From Kineococcus terrestris (lineage in GTDB: Bacteria > Actinomycetota > Actinomycetes > Actinomycetales > Kineococcaceae), in NCBI RefSeq assembly GCF_041020765.1, contig NZ_JBEUEJ010000001.1: a stretch of DNA of 64,000 nt. One strand, 5' to 3'. Below, one piece after another: positions 34,427 to 42,693 of this stretch. The notes under the pieces are model-generated. The model saw nothing but the letters and a program-made list of their open reading frames with translations, made no database searches and was not told where the DNA came from. The position numbers were made by a program, and so were the translations under genes. Position 1 is the first letter of the stretch, and every line of letters begins with the position of its first letter.

Positions 34427-36201
34427 GCCGCCGCCGCTCCCCGCTGGCCCGCACCGCCCGCCTGGTCGCCCCCCACACGAAGGGCTCGCGGCCCCTGGCC
34501 GCCGGCGGCCTGCTGACCCTGCTGGCCGAGGTCGCCTTCCGGCTGGCCGAGCCGTGGCCGCTGAAGTTCGTCATCGACTCCGTCGTCCCGGCCGCCGCCG
34601 GCGGCGAGCCGGCCGCCGGCACCACCCGCCTCGTCCTGCTCGCCGGGCTGGCCCTCGTCCTCGTCGCCCTCGGGCGCGCGGCCGCCGCCTACCTGACGAG
34701 CGTCGCGTTCGCCCTCGTCGGCTCGCGCACCACCACGCGGCTGCGCGCCGCCGTCCACGACCGGCTCCTGCACGCCGAGCCCGCCTTCCACGCCCGCGCC
34801 CGCACCGGTGACCTCGTCACCCGGGTCGTCAGCGACGTCGGGCGCGTGCAGGAGGCCGCCATCACGGCCGGGCTGCCGCTGCTGGGCAGCGTCGTCACCT
34901 TCGTGGCGATGGCCGCCGTCATGCTCGTCCTCGACCCGCTGCTGGCCGTGGCCGTGCTGGCCGTCGTCCCGCTGCTGCTGCTGACCGGCCGCCGCTCCAG
35001 CGCCCGCATCACCGACGCCTCCCGCGCCCAGCGCAGCCGCGAGGGCGCCCTGGCCGCCGACACGTCCGAGTCCTTCGCCAGCATCGGCTTCCTGCAGGCC
35101 TACGACCTGCAGCCGGTGCGGGCCGCGGCGTTCTCCTCCGCCAACGACGGCACCCTGCGCGACGGGGTCCGCGCGCGCCGGCTGGCCGCCGGGCTGGAGC
35201 GGCGCGTGGACGTCCTCGTCGGCGTCGCCACCGCGGTCGTCCTGGTCGTGGGCGCCCAGCGGGTCCTGGCCGGTGCCCTGAGCGTCGGCGACCTCGTCGT
35301 CTTCCTCACCTACCTCAAGGCCGCGTTCCGGCCCGTGCGCGACCTGGCCAAGCACACCGGCCGCATCGCGCGCGCCGCCGCCTCCGGCGAGCGCGTCGCG
35401 GACACCCTGGACCGGGCGCGGCCGCTGCCCGACGAGCCGGGCGCGCGCGAGCTGGCCCGCCTGCACGGCTACGTGCGGCTGGAGGGCGTCACCGTCGAGC
35501 GCCGCCCCGGCCACGCCGTGCTGCGCGGGGCGGACCTGGAGCTGCACCCGGGGGAGAAGGTCGCCGTCGTCGGCCCCAGCGGCGCGGGCAAGTCCACGGC
35601 GCTGCAGGTGCTGCTGCGCCTGGTCGACCCGGTCGGCGGGCGCGTCCTGCTCGACGGGCACGACGCCCGCCGGCTGCGCCGCTCCTCGGTGCGCGAGAGC
35701 ACGGCCGTCGTCCTGCAGGAGCCGGTCCTGTTCGCGGCCAGCGTGCGCGACAACGTGCGGCTGGGCCGGCCCGGCGCCACCGACGCGGAGGTGGAGGCCG
35801 CCGTGCGGGCCGTCGGCGCGCACGACTTCGTCAGCGCCCTGCCCGACGGCTACGACACGGTCGTCGCCGAGCGCGGCGGCTCCCTGTCCGGCGGGCAGCG
35901 CCAGCGGCTGGCCATCGCCCGCGCCATGCTGCGCCAGCCGGGCCTGCTGCTGCTGGACGAGCCGACGACGGGCCTGGACGCCGCCTCGACCGCCACCGTG
36001 CTGGACGCGCTGCGCCGGCTGGCGCAGGGGCGCACGACGCTGCTGGTCACCCACGACACCTCGCTGCTGTCGTGGTGCGACCGGGTCGTGGAGCTGCGCG
36101 ACGGCCGCTTCGCCGACGTCAGCGCCCGGTACGGGGTGGTTCCCGGAGCGGGCGCGGCGGCGGTCGCGGGGGAGCGGCGGGACGAGCGGGTGCGGGCGTG
36201 A
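34423..36201 (+). CDS. ABC half-transporter, fused membrane and ATPase domains (exporter)
   Basis: A 592-residue type IV ABC exporter half: six helices (residues about 20-310) then an ATPase domain with Walker A GPSGAGKST (near 382-390), the Q loop, signature SLSGGQRQRLAIARAM (near 485-500), Walker B LLLLDEPTTGLD and the H-loop LVTHDTS. It probably functions as a homodimer exporting a lipid-linked glycan or glycoside made by the three upstream transferases. GTG 34423 overlaps the previous stop. The family (MsbA/lipid-A or drug-type) does not fix the cargo. Confidence 0.9.
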   Translation: MSRRRSPLARTARLVAPHTKGSRPLAAGGLLTLLAEVAFRLAEPWPLKFVIDSVVPAAAGGEPAAGTTRLVLLAGLALVLVALGRAAAAYLTSVAFALVGSRTTTRLRAAVHDRLLHAEPAFHARARTGDLVTRVVSDVGRVQEAAITAGLPLLGSVVTFVAMAAVMLVLDPLLAVAVLAVVPLLLLTGRRSSARITDASRAQRSREGALAADTSESFASIGFLQAYDLQPVRAAAFSSANDGTLRDGVRARRLAAGLERRVDVLVGVATAVVLVVGAQRVLAGALSVGDLVVFLTYLKAAFRPVRDLAKHTGRIARAAASGERVADTLDRARPLPDEPGARELARLHGYVRLEGVTVERRPGHAVLRGADLELHPGEKVAVVGPSGAGKSTALQVLLRLVDPVGGRVLLDGHDARRLRRSSVRESTAVVLQEPVLFAASVRDNVRLGRPGATDAEVEAAVRAVGAHDFVSALPDGYDTVVAERGGSLSGGQRQRLAIARAMLRQPGLLLLDEPTTGLDAASTATVLDALRRLAQGRTTLLVTHDTSLLSWCDRVVELRDGRFADVSARYGVVPGAGAAAVAGERRDERVRA

Positions 36202-37403
36202 GCGCGGCGACGGACGGGGCGGTGCGCGGCGCGGAGGGCGCGCTGGACCCGGCCCTGCCCGCCCTCGCCCCGGCCCTCGACGACGCCCGGCTGCGCGGCT
36301 GGGCCGCCCGGCACGGTGTCGCGCTGCCCGCGGGCGCCCGGGTGGACCGACTGCGCTGGAAGCCGGGGACGAGCGTGCGCGCGGCGGTCGACCCCGGCGA
36401 CGGCGGGCCGTGGTGGCTGCTGCTGGGGTACGGGCCCGGCGCGTGGGGCAAGGCGGGCAAGGACCTGCGGGCCGCGGCGGGCCGCCCGCGCGCGGTGGAC
36501 CCGGCCGCACGGGCCGTCCTCGTGCCCGCGGCCGCCGACCGCGGCCTGCCCGCGCTGCGCCGGCACGCCGACCTCGCGGCCGCGCGGCCGCTGGCCCACA
36601 ACCCGGCCCGGCGCGCCGTCCTGGCCGTCGGGGCGGCCGCCAGGGGCGACGGGGACGGCGGCCTCGTGGCGAAGGTCCACGCCGACACCGCGACGGCGGC
36701 CCGCTCGGTGCGCGCGGCGGCGCTGGCCGCCCGCGCCGGGGTGGCCGTCCCGGCGGCCCGGCTGCGCGACGCGCACGTGGCCGAGCAGGAGCTGCTGGCC
36801 GGCGCGGCGCTCGACGCGGGCGGGACCGCGGTCGGGGACGAGGTCGCGGGGGAGGTCGCAGGACTGCTGCGCGGCTGGTGGGCGGCCGACCCCGCGGACC
36901 TGCCGGGGCTGCCCGTCCTGGCGCCCGCGGCGCTGGCCGCCTCGGTGCGCGCCGCGCTGACCGGCCCGCTGGCCCTGCCGGCCGCCGACCTGGCCCGCGC
37001 CCGGGACCTGGCCCGCCGCTGGCAGCGGGCCGCCGACCGGCACCCGGACGTCCTGGCCCCGCGCGTGCCCGCGCACGGGGACCTGTCCGCCGACCAGGTG
37101 CTGCGCGCCCCGGACGGGCGCCTGGTGCTGCTGGACCTGGACCGCGCCGCCGTGGCGCCCGCGGGCTGGGACGCCGCCGGGTGGCGGGCCGCCGCGACCG
37201 CCGCCGTCCCGGCGGGCGAGGACGTGGTGGGGGACGTGGCGGGGGCGGTCCTGCCCGGTCCCGCCCCGCACCCGCTGCTCGTGGCGGCGGCCGCCGCGCT
37301 GCGGCTGCCCGAGCCGTTCCGCCGCCGCCGCCCCGACCACACCGCCCGCGCCGGTGCGCTGCTCGCGCTCGCCGGGCGGGCCCTGGAGGAGGTCCCGTGC
37401 TGA
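36198..37403 (+). CDS. APH-fold kinase-like protein 1
   Basis: A 401-residue protein of the aminoglycoside phosphotransferase/choline-kinase fold. The ATP lysine may be in GLVAKVHAD, the catalytic loop is VPAHGDLSADQVL (H293; Gln where Asn is usual), and the metal loop is LVLLDLDRAAVAP. It could phosphorylate a sugar, lipid head or small molecule in the glycan pathway. Start GTG 36198 overlaps the transporter stop. It is not a resistance gene by context: it lies inside a cell-envelope glycan operon. Confidence 0.78.
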   Translation: MSAATDGAVRGAEGALDPALPALAPALDDARLRGWAARHGVALPAGARVDRLRWKPGTSVRAAVDPGDGGPWWLLLGYGPGAWGKAGKDLRAAAGRPRAVDPAARAVLVPAAADRGLPALRRHADLAAARPLAHNPARRAVLAVGAAARGDGDGGLVAKVHADTATAARSVRAAALAARAGVAVPAARLRDAHVAEQELLAGAALDAGGTAVGDEVAGEVAGLLRGWWAADPADLPGLPVLAPAALAASVRAALTGPLALPAADLARARDLARRWQRAADRHPDVLAPRVPAHGDLSADQVLRAPDGRLVLLDLDRAAVAPAGWDAAGWRAAATAAVPAGEDVVGDVAGAVLPGPAPHPLLVAAAAALRLPEPFRRRRPDHTARAGALLALAGRALEEVPC

Positions 37404-38617
37404 CCCCGACCGCTCCGCCCACCGCTCCCGTCGCCGCGACCGCCGCCGGGCCCGGCGACCTCGCGCTGCCCGCCCCGCCGGGGGTGCGCTGGCGCCGCGC
37501 CTGGCCCGGCAAGGACGGGCGCCTGGTCCTGGAGGGCCTGGAGGGCCTGGACGACCTGGGCACCGCCGGGCGGGTCGTGGCCGCCACCGCCCGGCCCGTG
37601 CTGCGGGACGGGCGCCTGGTGGGCGCCGACGACCTCGCCGTCGTCGACGACGACCCGCGGCTGCCCGCGCTGGCCGCGCTGCGGGCGGGCGGGGCGACGC
37701 TCACGGCCCACCGCGCCGGCAAGCGGGCCGTGCTGCGCGAGGGCCCGCCGGGCGCGCCCCGCGCCTTCGCCAAGGTCGCCGGGTCCCGCGCCACCCGCAC
37801 CGCCCTGGACCGGCTCGCCGCCCTGCGCGCGCTCCTGGCCGCGTCCGGCGCGCCCGCCCGGCCGCGGCTCGTCGACGTCCTCGACGCCGACCCCGGCGCC
37901 GGCGTGCTGCGCCTCGCGCCCGCGCCCGGCCGCGACCTGACCTCGCTGCTGGCGCGCGCCGGGGCCGGTGAGTGCCGGGCCGCGGGCCGCGCGACGGGCC
38001 GGGCGCTCGCGGCGCTGGCCACCGCCCCGACCACCGCCCCGGCCACCGCCCCGGCCGCCGGCCCCGCGCTGCCCGTGCACACCGGTGCCGACGAGGCCGC
38101 CGTCCTGACCCGCTGGGTCGCCGACGCGCGCGCGCACGGGGTGCTGCCCGGTGACCTCGCCGCCGCGCTGGAGCGCGCCGCCGACGACGTCGCCGCCGCC
38201 CTGCGCGCGGCCGGTCCCGAGGGACCCGCCCCCCTCGTCCCCGCCCACCGCGACCTGCACGACGGGCAGGTCCTCGTCGACGGGACGGGCGGGACCGCCG
38301 GGTGGGGGCGCGTCACGCTGCTGGACGTCGACACCGCCGCCCTGGCCGACCCGTGCCTGGACGCCGGCAACCTCCTGGCCCACCTCGACCTGGCGCGGCT
38401 GCTGCTCGGGCCCGCGCGCGCCGCGGCCGTGGACGCCCTGGAGGACGGCCTGCGCGCGGGCTGGGCGGAGGCCGGGCACCCCCTGCTGGCCGCCGCGCCC
38501 GAGCGGCTGGAGCTGCACCGGGCCGCCGCCCGGCTGCGGGTGGTCGCCGTCCACGCCTTCCGCGGCCGGGCCCGCCTGCTCGCCCCGCTCGCGCGCCCGG
38601 CACAGTGGGGGGCGTGA
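37397..38617 (+). CDS. APH-fold kinase-like protein 2
   Basis: A 406-residue companion kinase-like protein. An ATP lysine lies in RAFAKVAGSRATRTALDRLAAL, the catalytic loop is VPAHRDLHDGQVLVD (H284, again Gln in place of Asn), and the metal loop is LLDVDTAALADPCLDAGNLLAHLDL. A Thr/Ala/Pro repeat (TAPTTAPATAPA) separates lobes near 210-225. GTG 37397 overlaps the previous gene by 7 bases and the next by 4. Sharing the same Gln substitution suggests the two kinases form one family. Confidence 0.78.
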   Translation: MLTPTAPPTAPVAATAAGPGDLALPAPPGVRWRRAWPGKDGRLVLEGLEGLDDLGTAGRVVAATARPVLRDGRLVGADDLAVVDDDPRLPALAALRAGGATLTAHRAGKRAVLREGPPGAPRAFAKVAGSRATRTALDRLAALRALLAASGAPARPRLVDVLDADPGAGVLRLAPAPGRDLTSLLARAGAGECRAAGRATGRALAALATAPTTAPATAPAAGPALPVHTGADEAAVLTRWVADARAHGVLPGDLAAALERAADDVAAALRAAGPEGPAPLVPAHRDLHDGQVLVDGTGGTAGWGRVTLLDVDTAALADPCLDAGNLLAHLDLARLLLGPARAAAVDALEDGLRAGWAEAGHPLLAAAPERLELHRAAARLRVVAVHAFRGRARLLAPLARPAQWGA

Positions 38618-39390
38618 GCGACGTCCGGACCGCGCGGCCGCGCCGGGCGCGCGCGGGCCTGGTGGCGCGCCGCCTCGTCGTCGCCCTCGTCACCCTCGTC
38701 GCGCTCGCGGTCATCGCCGTGGCCGCCGACATCGCCGCGCGCGGCTGGGCCACCGACCGGGTGGCGGCCGAGCTGCAGCGCAGCGAGGGCCTGCCCGAGA
38801 CGCCGCGGGTGAGCGTCGCGGGCGGCTCGTTCCTCCTGCAGGCCGCCCGCGGCCGCTTCGAGGACGTCACCGTGACGGCCGCGCGCTGGCCCACCGACGG
38901 TGTCGAGCTGCGCGACGTGCGCGCGCGCGTCCCGCGGGTGGACGTCCCGCGCTCGGTGCTGCTGGGCCGCGGCGGCACGGTCGACGTCGCCGCCGGCACG
39001 GTGCGCGCGGACCTGCCGTGGGCGCAGCTGTCCGAGCAGGCCTCGCTCGGCGGGATCCCCGTGGAGGTCTCCCGGGCGGGGGAGGACCTGCGCGGCACCA
39101 CCGGGTTCTCCGTGTTCGGCCGCCGGATCGACCTGTCCCTCGTGGTGACCCCGCAGCTGGTGCCGGGGGCGGTCGCGCTGGAGCCGCGCTCGGCGGCCGT
39201 GGCCGGGCAGGAGGTCTCCCTGCGCGAGGCCCGCCGCGTCGCCGGGCTCGTCGGGTTCACGCTGCTGGACGGCTGGACCGTCCCGCTGGACGACGTCCCG
39301 CCGCAGGTGGACCTGAGCGCGCTGACCGTCACCGACGACGGGGTGCGGGTGGACGGGGCGCTGCGCCCGACGGCCTACGACGTGCCCTGA
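38614..39390 (+). CDS. LmeA-family (DUF2993) secreted phospholipid-binding protein
   Basis: A 258-residue exported protein: basic N-terminus (RPRRARAGLVARR), one signal/anchor helix at about 18-40, then the DUF2993 fold with repeated beta segments (TPRVSVAGGSFLLQAARGRFEDVTVTA, VELRDVRARVPRVDVP). In mycobacteria LmeA helps lipomannan elongation outside the membrane by binding phosphoinositides. GTG 38614 overlaps the second kinase. It closes the operon and supports the view that its product is an envelope glycolipid. Confidence 0.82.
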   Translation: MSDVRTARPRRARAGLVARRLVVALVTLVALAVIAVAADIAARGWATDRVAAELQRSEGLPETPRVSVAGGSFLLQAARGRFEDVTVTAARWPTDGVELRDVRARVPRVDVPRSVLLGRGGTVDVAAGTVRADLPWAQLSEQASLGGIPVEVSRAGEDLRGTTGFSVFGRRIDLSLVVTPQLVPGAVALEPRSAAVAGQEVSLREARRVAGLVGFTLLDGWTVPLDDVPPQVDLSALTVTDDGVRVDGALRPTAYDVP

Positions 39391-39437
39391 ACCGCCTCGC
39401 GGCGGCACCGGCGCGATCTCGTGCCAGGCTCCCGGGT

Positions 39438-40472
39438 GTGACCTTCACCGCGGACCCCGCGCGCTACGACGCGATGCCCTACCGCCGCTGCGGCCGCAGC
39501 GGCCTGGACCTGCCGGCCGTCTCGCTCGGCTTCTGGCACAACTTCGGCGACGACAAGCCGTTCCAGACCCAGCGCGACATCGTCCGGCGCGCCTTCGACC
39601 TGGGCATCACCCACTTCGACCTGGCGAACAACTACGGCCCGCCCTACGGCAGCGCGGAGACGAACTTCGGCCGCCTGGTGCGCGAGGACCTGCGCCCGTA
39701 CCGCGACGAGCTGGTGATCTCCTCCAAGGCCGGCTGGGACATGTGGCCCGGCCCGTACGGCGACCACGGCTCGCGCAAGTACCTGACGGCCTCGCTGGAG
39801 CAGTCGCTGCGGCGCATGGACCTGGAGTACGTGGACGTCTTCTACCACCACCGCCCGGACCCGGCGACGCCGCTGGAGGAGACGATGGGCGCGCTCGACG
39901 CGATCGTCCGCTCCGGCAAGGCGCTGTACGTGGGCCTGTCCAGCTACGGCCCCGAGCGCACCGCGGAGGCGGCGCGGATCCTGCGCGAGCTGGGCACGCC
40001 GCTGCTGATCCACCAGCCCTCGTACTCGATGTTCAACCGCTGGATCGAGGGCGGGCTGCTGGACGTGCTGGAGCGCGAGGGCGTGGGCTGCATCCCGTTC
40101 ACGGCGCTGGCGCAGGGGCTGCTGACCGACCGGTACCTGGACGGCGTGCCCGCGGACTCCCGCGCGGCGCAGGGCAAGTCGCTGGACCCGGGGATCCTCA
40201 CCGAGGAGAACCTGGGCCGGATCCGCGGCCTGCACGAGATCGCCCGCGGCCGCGGTCAGACGCTGGCGCAGCTGGCGCTGTCGTGGGTGCTGCGCGACCG
40301 GCGGGTCACGACGACCCTCATCGGCGCCAGCAGCGTGCAGCAGGTGGAGGACAACGTCGCCGCCGTCGCGAAGCTGGAGTTCACGCAGGACGAGCTGGAC
40401 GCGATCGACGAGTTCGCGGTCGACTCCGGTGTCGACCTGTGGGCGCAGCCGCGCCTGTCCGCCGGCGACTGA
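39438..40472 (+). CDS. Aldo-keto reductase, YghZ/MgrA-like
   Basis: A 344-residue NADPH-dependent reductase with the tetrad D61, Y66, K97 and His137/138 (DLANNYGPPYGSAE, SSKAGW, VFYHHRPDP) and the long AKR14-type insertion GWDMWPGPYGDHGSRKYL. Relatives (E. coli YghZ, Bacillus YhdN-like) reduce L-glyceraldehyde-3-phosphate or methylglyoxal. The GTG 39438 start follows the previous gene by 47 bases, with a weak AGGCT box suggesting its own promoter. A long terminator follows. Confidence 0.92.
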   Translation: MTFTADPARYDAMPYRRCGRSGLDLPAVSLGFWHNFGDDKPFQTQRDIVRRAFDLGITHFDLANNYGPPYGSAETNFGRLVREDLRPYRDELVISSKAGWDMWPGPYGDHGSRKYLTASLEQSLRRMDLEYVDVFYHHRPDPATPLEETMGALDAIVRSGKALYVGLSSYGPERTAEAARILRELGTPLLIHQPSYSMFNRWIEGGLLDVLEREGVGCIPFTALAQGLLTDRYLDGVPADSRAAQGKSLDPGILTEENLGRIRGLHEIARGRGQTLAQLALSWVLRDRRVTTTLIGASSVQQVEDNVAAVAKLEFTQDELDAIDEFAVDSGVDLWAQPRLSAGD

Positions 40473-40495
40473 CACCCGTCCCGGCCCCCGCAGGC

Positions 40496-40557
40496 GGCTC
40501 CTGGCGCGTTCGCCACCCCTCCCGCGAGGAGGAGGGGTGGCGAGCGCGCCGGGAGCC
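40496..40557. terminator. Very long bidirectional terminator hairpin
   Basis: A 27-bp stem (40496-40522 with 40531-40557) with only two G-T wobble pairs and an 8-base loop CGCGAGGA, between the aldo-keto reductase (+) and the DUF4383 gene (-). It lies between convergent genes, with no mobile-element gene nearby. Confidence 0.88.
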
Positions 40558-40573
40558 GGGCGAGGTCGGCGGG

Positions 40574-41032
40574 TCAGTCGAGCTCGACCGTGCTGGGCCG
40601 CTTGCCCAGCCGCGTCGGCACCAGCGCGATGAGGATCCCCAGCGCGGCGACGACGCTGAGCAGGGCCGTCATCGCGTAGTTGATGTTGAAGGGGTTCCCC
40701 TCGGGGTCGCCGAGGATCGAGTACCCGAACACCGCCAGGGCGCCCATCACGAGCGCCAGCAGGACGCCGTACCAGCGCGCGAGCCGCGCGGTGCGCCGCC
40801 CCAGCAGCCCGAGCGCGCCGACGACGACGAACACGGCGCTCGTCAGCGGGTTGATCGTGAACTCCAGCAGCGACGTCTCGAGGTCCCCGCGCGTCCAGTC
40901 GGTGAACCCGGACACCGCGAACCCCGCGACGCCCACCAGCAGGAGGACCACCGCGGCGACCAGCGACAGGTGCTGGCCCGCCGTCGTGCGCGGCCGGGCG
41001 GTCGTCGTGCGTCCCGAGGCGTCGAGGCTCAT
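40574..41032 (-). CDS. DUF4383 membrane protein
   Basis: A 152-residue membrane protein with four helices: about 22-43, 65-80, 86-105 and 119-140. The sequence LLVGVAGFAVSG, FTINPLTSAVFVVVGALGLLG and FNINYAMTALLSVVAALGIL matches DUF4383, a small actinobacterial membrane family of unknown function. Preceded on its own strand by a 5' gap that also holds the start of the thiamin riboswitch region on the other strand. Confidence 0.88.
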   Translation of the reverse strand: MSLDASGRTTTARPRTTAGQHLSLVAAVVLLLVGVAGFAVSGFTDWTRGDLETSLLEFTINPLTSAVFVVVGALGLLGRRTARLARWYGVLLALVMGALAVFGYSILGDPEGNPFNINYAMTALLSVVAALGILIALVPTRLGKRPSTVELD

Positions 41033-41120
41033 ACCCGTCCCCTACCCGCGCCGGCGCCCGCGGAAACCCCCGCGCGGAAACCCCCGCGGGGGCGCCGCCG
41101 CACCCGGTGCTACGGTCGCC

Positions 41121-41203
41121 GGCGACACGGGGTGCCCCGCACGAGCGGGGCTGAGATCACACCCGTCGAACCTGACGCAGGTAGTGCTGACGAAGGGATG
41201 TCA
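41121..41203 (+). promoter_or_regulatory. TPP riboswitch (THI element)
   Basis: The conserved TPP aptamer landmarks appear in order: ACGGGGTGCC, CTGAGATCACACCC, GAACCTGA, CAGGTAGTGCTGACGAAGGG. The closing helix pairs GACA (41124-41127) with TGTC (41199-41202), so an ATG at 41198 lies in P1. It controls the thiM-thiE-thiD-tenA operon, most likely at translation. Confidence 0.95.
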
Positions 41204-41206
41204 CGC

Positions 41207-42016
41207 GTGGCAGCCGTCCCCGCGCACCAGCTGAGCGACGCCCGCACCGCGGTGCGCGAGCGGGCTCCGCTGGTGCAGTGCCTCACCAACTCCGTCGTGC
41301 AGACGATCAGCGCGAACGTCCTCCTGGCCGCGGGCGCCGCCCCGGCGATGGTCGACAGCGTGGAGGAGTCCGCCGCGTTCGCGGCCGTCGCCTCCGCGGT
41401 GCTGGTCAACGTCGGCACGATCGACGGCGTGCGCGCCTCGGCGATGCACGTCGCCGCGGCCGCCGCCCGCGCCGCCGGGCGCCCGTGGGTGCTCGACCCG
41501 GTCGCCGTGGGCGGCCTGCCGCTGCGCACCCGGGTGGCCCGCGAGCTGCTGGAGCACCGCCCCGCCGTGGTCCGCGGCAACGCCTCCGAGGTCCTCGGCC
41601 TGGCCGGTGCCGGCACCGGCGGGCGGGGGGTGGACTCGACCGCGGGGGCCGAGGAGGCCGTGGCCGCCGCGCGCGAGCTGAGCGCCCGCACCGGCGGTGC
41701 CGTCGCCGTCTCCGGCGAGGTCGACGTCCTCGTGGCCGGCGGGCGCACGGTGCGGCTGGCCGGCGGCTCGCCGCTGCTGACCCGCACGACGGGCGCCGGG
41801 TGCGCGCTGGGCGCGCTCGCGGCCGCCTACGCCGCCGTCACCGACGACCCGCTGGTGGCCGCCGCGGCCGCGCACGCCCACGTCGGCCTGGCCGCCGAGC
41901 GCGCCGCGGCCGTCGCCGCCGGGCCCGGCACGTTCGCCACCGCCTGGGTGGACGCCCTGGACGCCGTCGACGGACCCGCGCTGGCCGCGGCCCTGGGCGA
42001 CGGGCGGCTGCGCTGA
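41207..42016 (+). CDS. thiM: Hydroxyethylthiazole kinase
   Basis: A 269-residue ribokinase-like enzyme that phosphorylates hydroxyethylthiazole for thiamin salvage. Motifs: VQCLTNSVVQTISANVLLAAGAAPAMVDS, WVLDPVAVGGLPLRT, VRGNASEVLGLAG and the catalytic TTGAGCALGALAAAY. The start is ambiguous: ATG 41198 lies in the riboswitch P1 helix, GTG 41207 just after it. I prefer 41207 because occupancy of the aptamer would then sequester the upstream site. First gene of the operon, 1-base overlap with thiE. Confidence 0.93.
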   Translation: MAAVPAHQLSDARTAVRERAPLVQCLTNSVVQTISANVLLAAGAAPAMVDSVEESAAFAAVASAVLVNVGTIDGVRASAMHVAAAAARAAGRPWVLDPVAVGGLPLRTRVARELLEHRPAVVRGNASEVLGLAGAGTGGRGVDSTAGAEEAVAAARELSARTGGAVAVSGEVDVLVAGGRTVRLAGGSPLLTRTTGAGCALGALAAAYAAVTDDPLVAAAAAHAHVGLAAERAAAVAAGPGTFATAWVDALDAVDGPALAAALGDGRLR

Positions 42017-42693
42017 TGCCCGTCGTGCCCGCCGCCGGGCGCGCCCCCGGCTCGGCCCGCGAGCGCTTCGACCCGTCCCTGTACCTGGTGACCGACACCG
42101 CCCTGTGCGGCGAGCGCGGCGTCGTGGACACCGTGCGCGCCGCCGTGGCCGGCGGCGTCACCGCGGTGCAGGTGCGCGCCAAGGACGCCGCCGACCGCGA
42201 GCTGCTGGAGCTGGTGCGCCGCGTGCGCGACGCGCTGGCCGGCACGGACGTCGTCCTGCTCGTCGACGACGCCGTGGACGTGGCGCTGCTGGCCGGCGCG
42301 GACGGCGTGCACCTGGGCCAGTCGGACCTGCCCGCCGAGGAGGTCCGCCGCCTCGTCGGCCCCGACCTGCTGCTGGGGCTGTCCGTCTCGGACGTGGCGG
42401 GCGTGCGCGCCGCGCCCGCCGGGGCGCTGGACTACCTGGGCGTCGGCCCGGTGTGGGCGACGCCCACCAAGCCGCTGGCCGCGCCGCCGCTGGGCCCGGA
42501 CGGCGTGCGGGAGGTCGTCGCCGCGGCCGCCGAGCGCGCCCTGCCGTGCGTGGCGATCGGCGGGGTGCACGGGCACAACGTCGGGCAGCTGCGCGGGCTG
42601 GGCCTGGCGGGCACCTGCACGGTCTCGGAGGTGTGCGCGGCCGACGACCCGGCCGCCGCGGCCGCCGGCCTGCTGGCCCGGTGGCGCGCGTGA
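42016..42693 (+). CDS. thiE: Thiamine-phosphate synthase
   Basis: A 225-residue TIM-barrel enzyme joining hydroxymethylpyrimidine-PP and thiazole-P to thiamine phosphate. Motifs: LYLVTDTALCGERG, VTAVQVRAKDAADRELLELV, GVHLGQSDLPAEEVRRL, YLGVGPVWATPTK and VAIGGVHGHNV. ATG 42016 overlaps thiM by one base; the stop overlaps thiD (GTGA). Confidence 0.95.
   Translation: MPVVPAAGRAPGSARERFDPSLYLVTDTALCGERGVVDTVRAAVAGGVTAVQVRAKDAADRELLELVRRVRDALAGTDVVLLVDDAVDVALLAGADGVHLGQSDLPAEEVRRLVGPDLLLGLSVSDVAGVRAAPAGALDYLGVGPVWATPTKPLAAPPLGPDGVREVVAAAAERALPCVAIGGVHGHNVGQLRGLGLAGTCTVSEVCAADDPAAAAAGLLARWRA

Noticed and set aside
36198..38617. Aminoglycoside resistance genes
   Set aside because: The APH fold alone does not imply resistance; context is an envelope glycan operon and key loop residues differ.
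34201..39408. A 1735-codon open frame on the minus strand
   Set aside because: It is antisense to the glycan operon; its translation is low-complexity Arg/Pro/Gly/Ala with no domain, as expected in very GC-rich DNA, while the plus strand has intact enzymes with start/stop overlaps.
40496..40557. Terminal inverted repeat of a mobile element
   Set aside because: The 27-bp arms are separated by only 8 bases and lie between convergent genes; no transposase or target duplication is visible, so a terminator is the simpler explanation.
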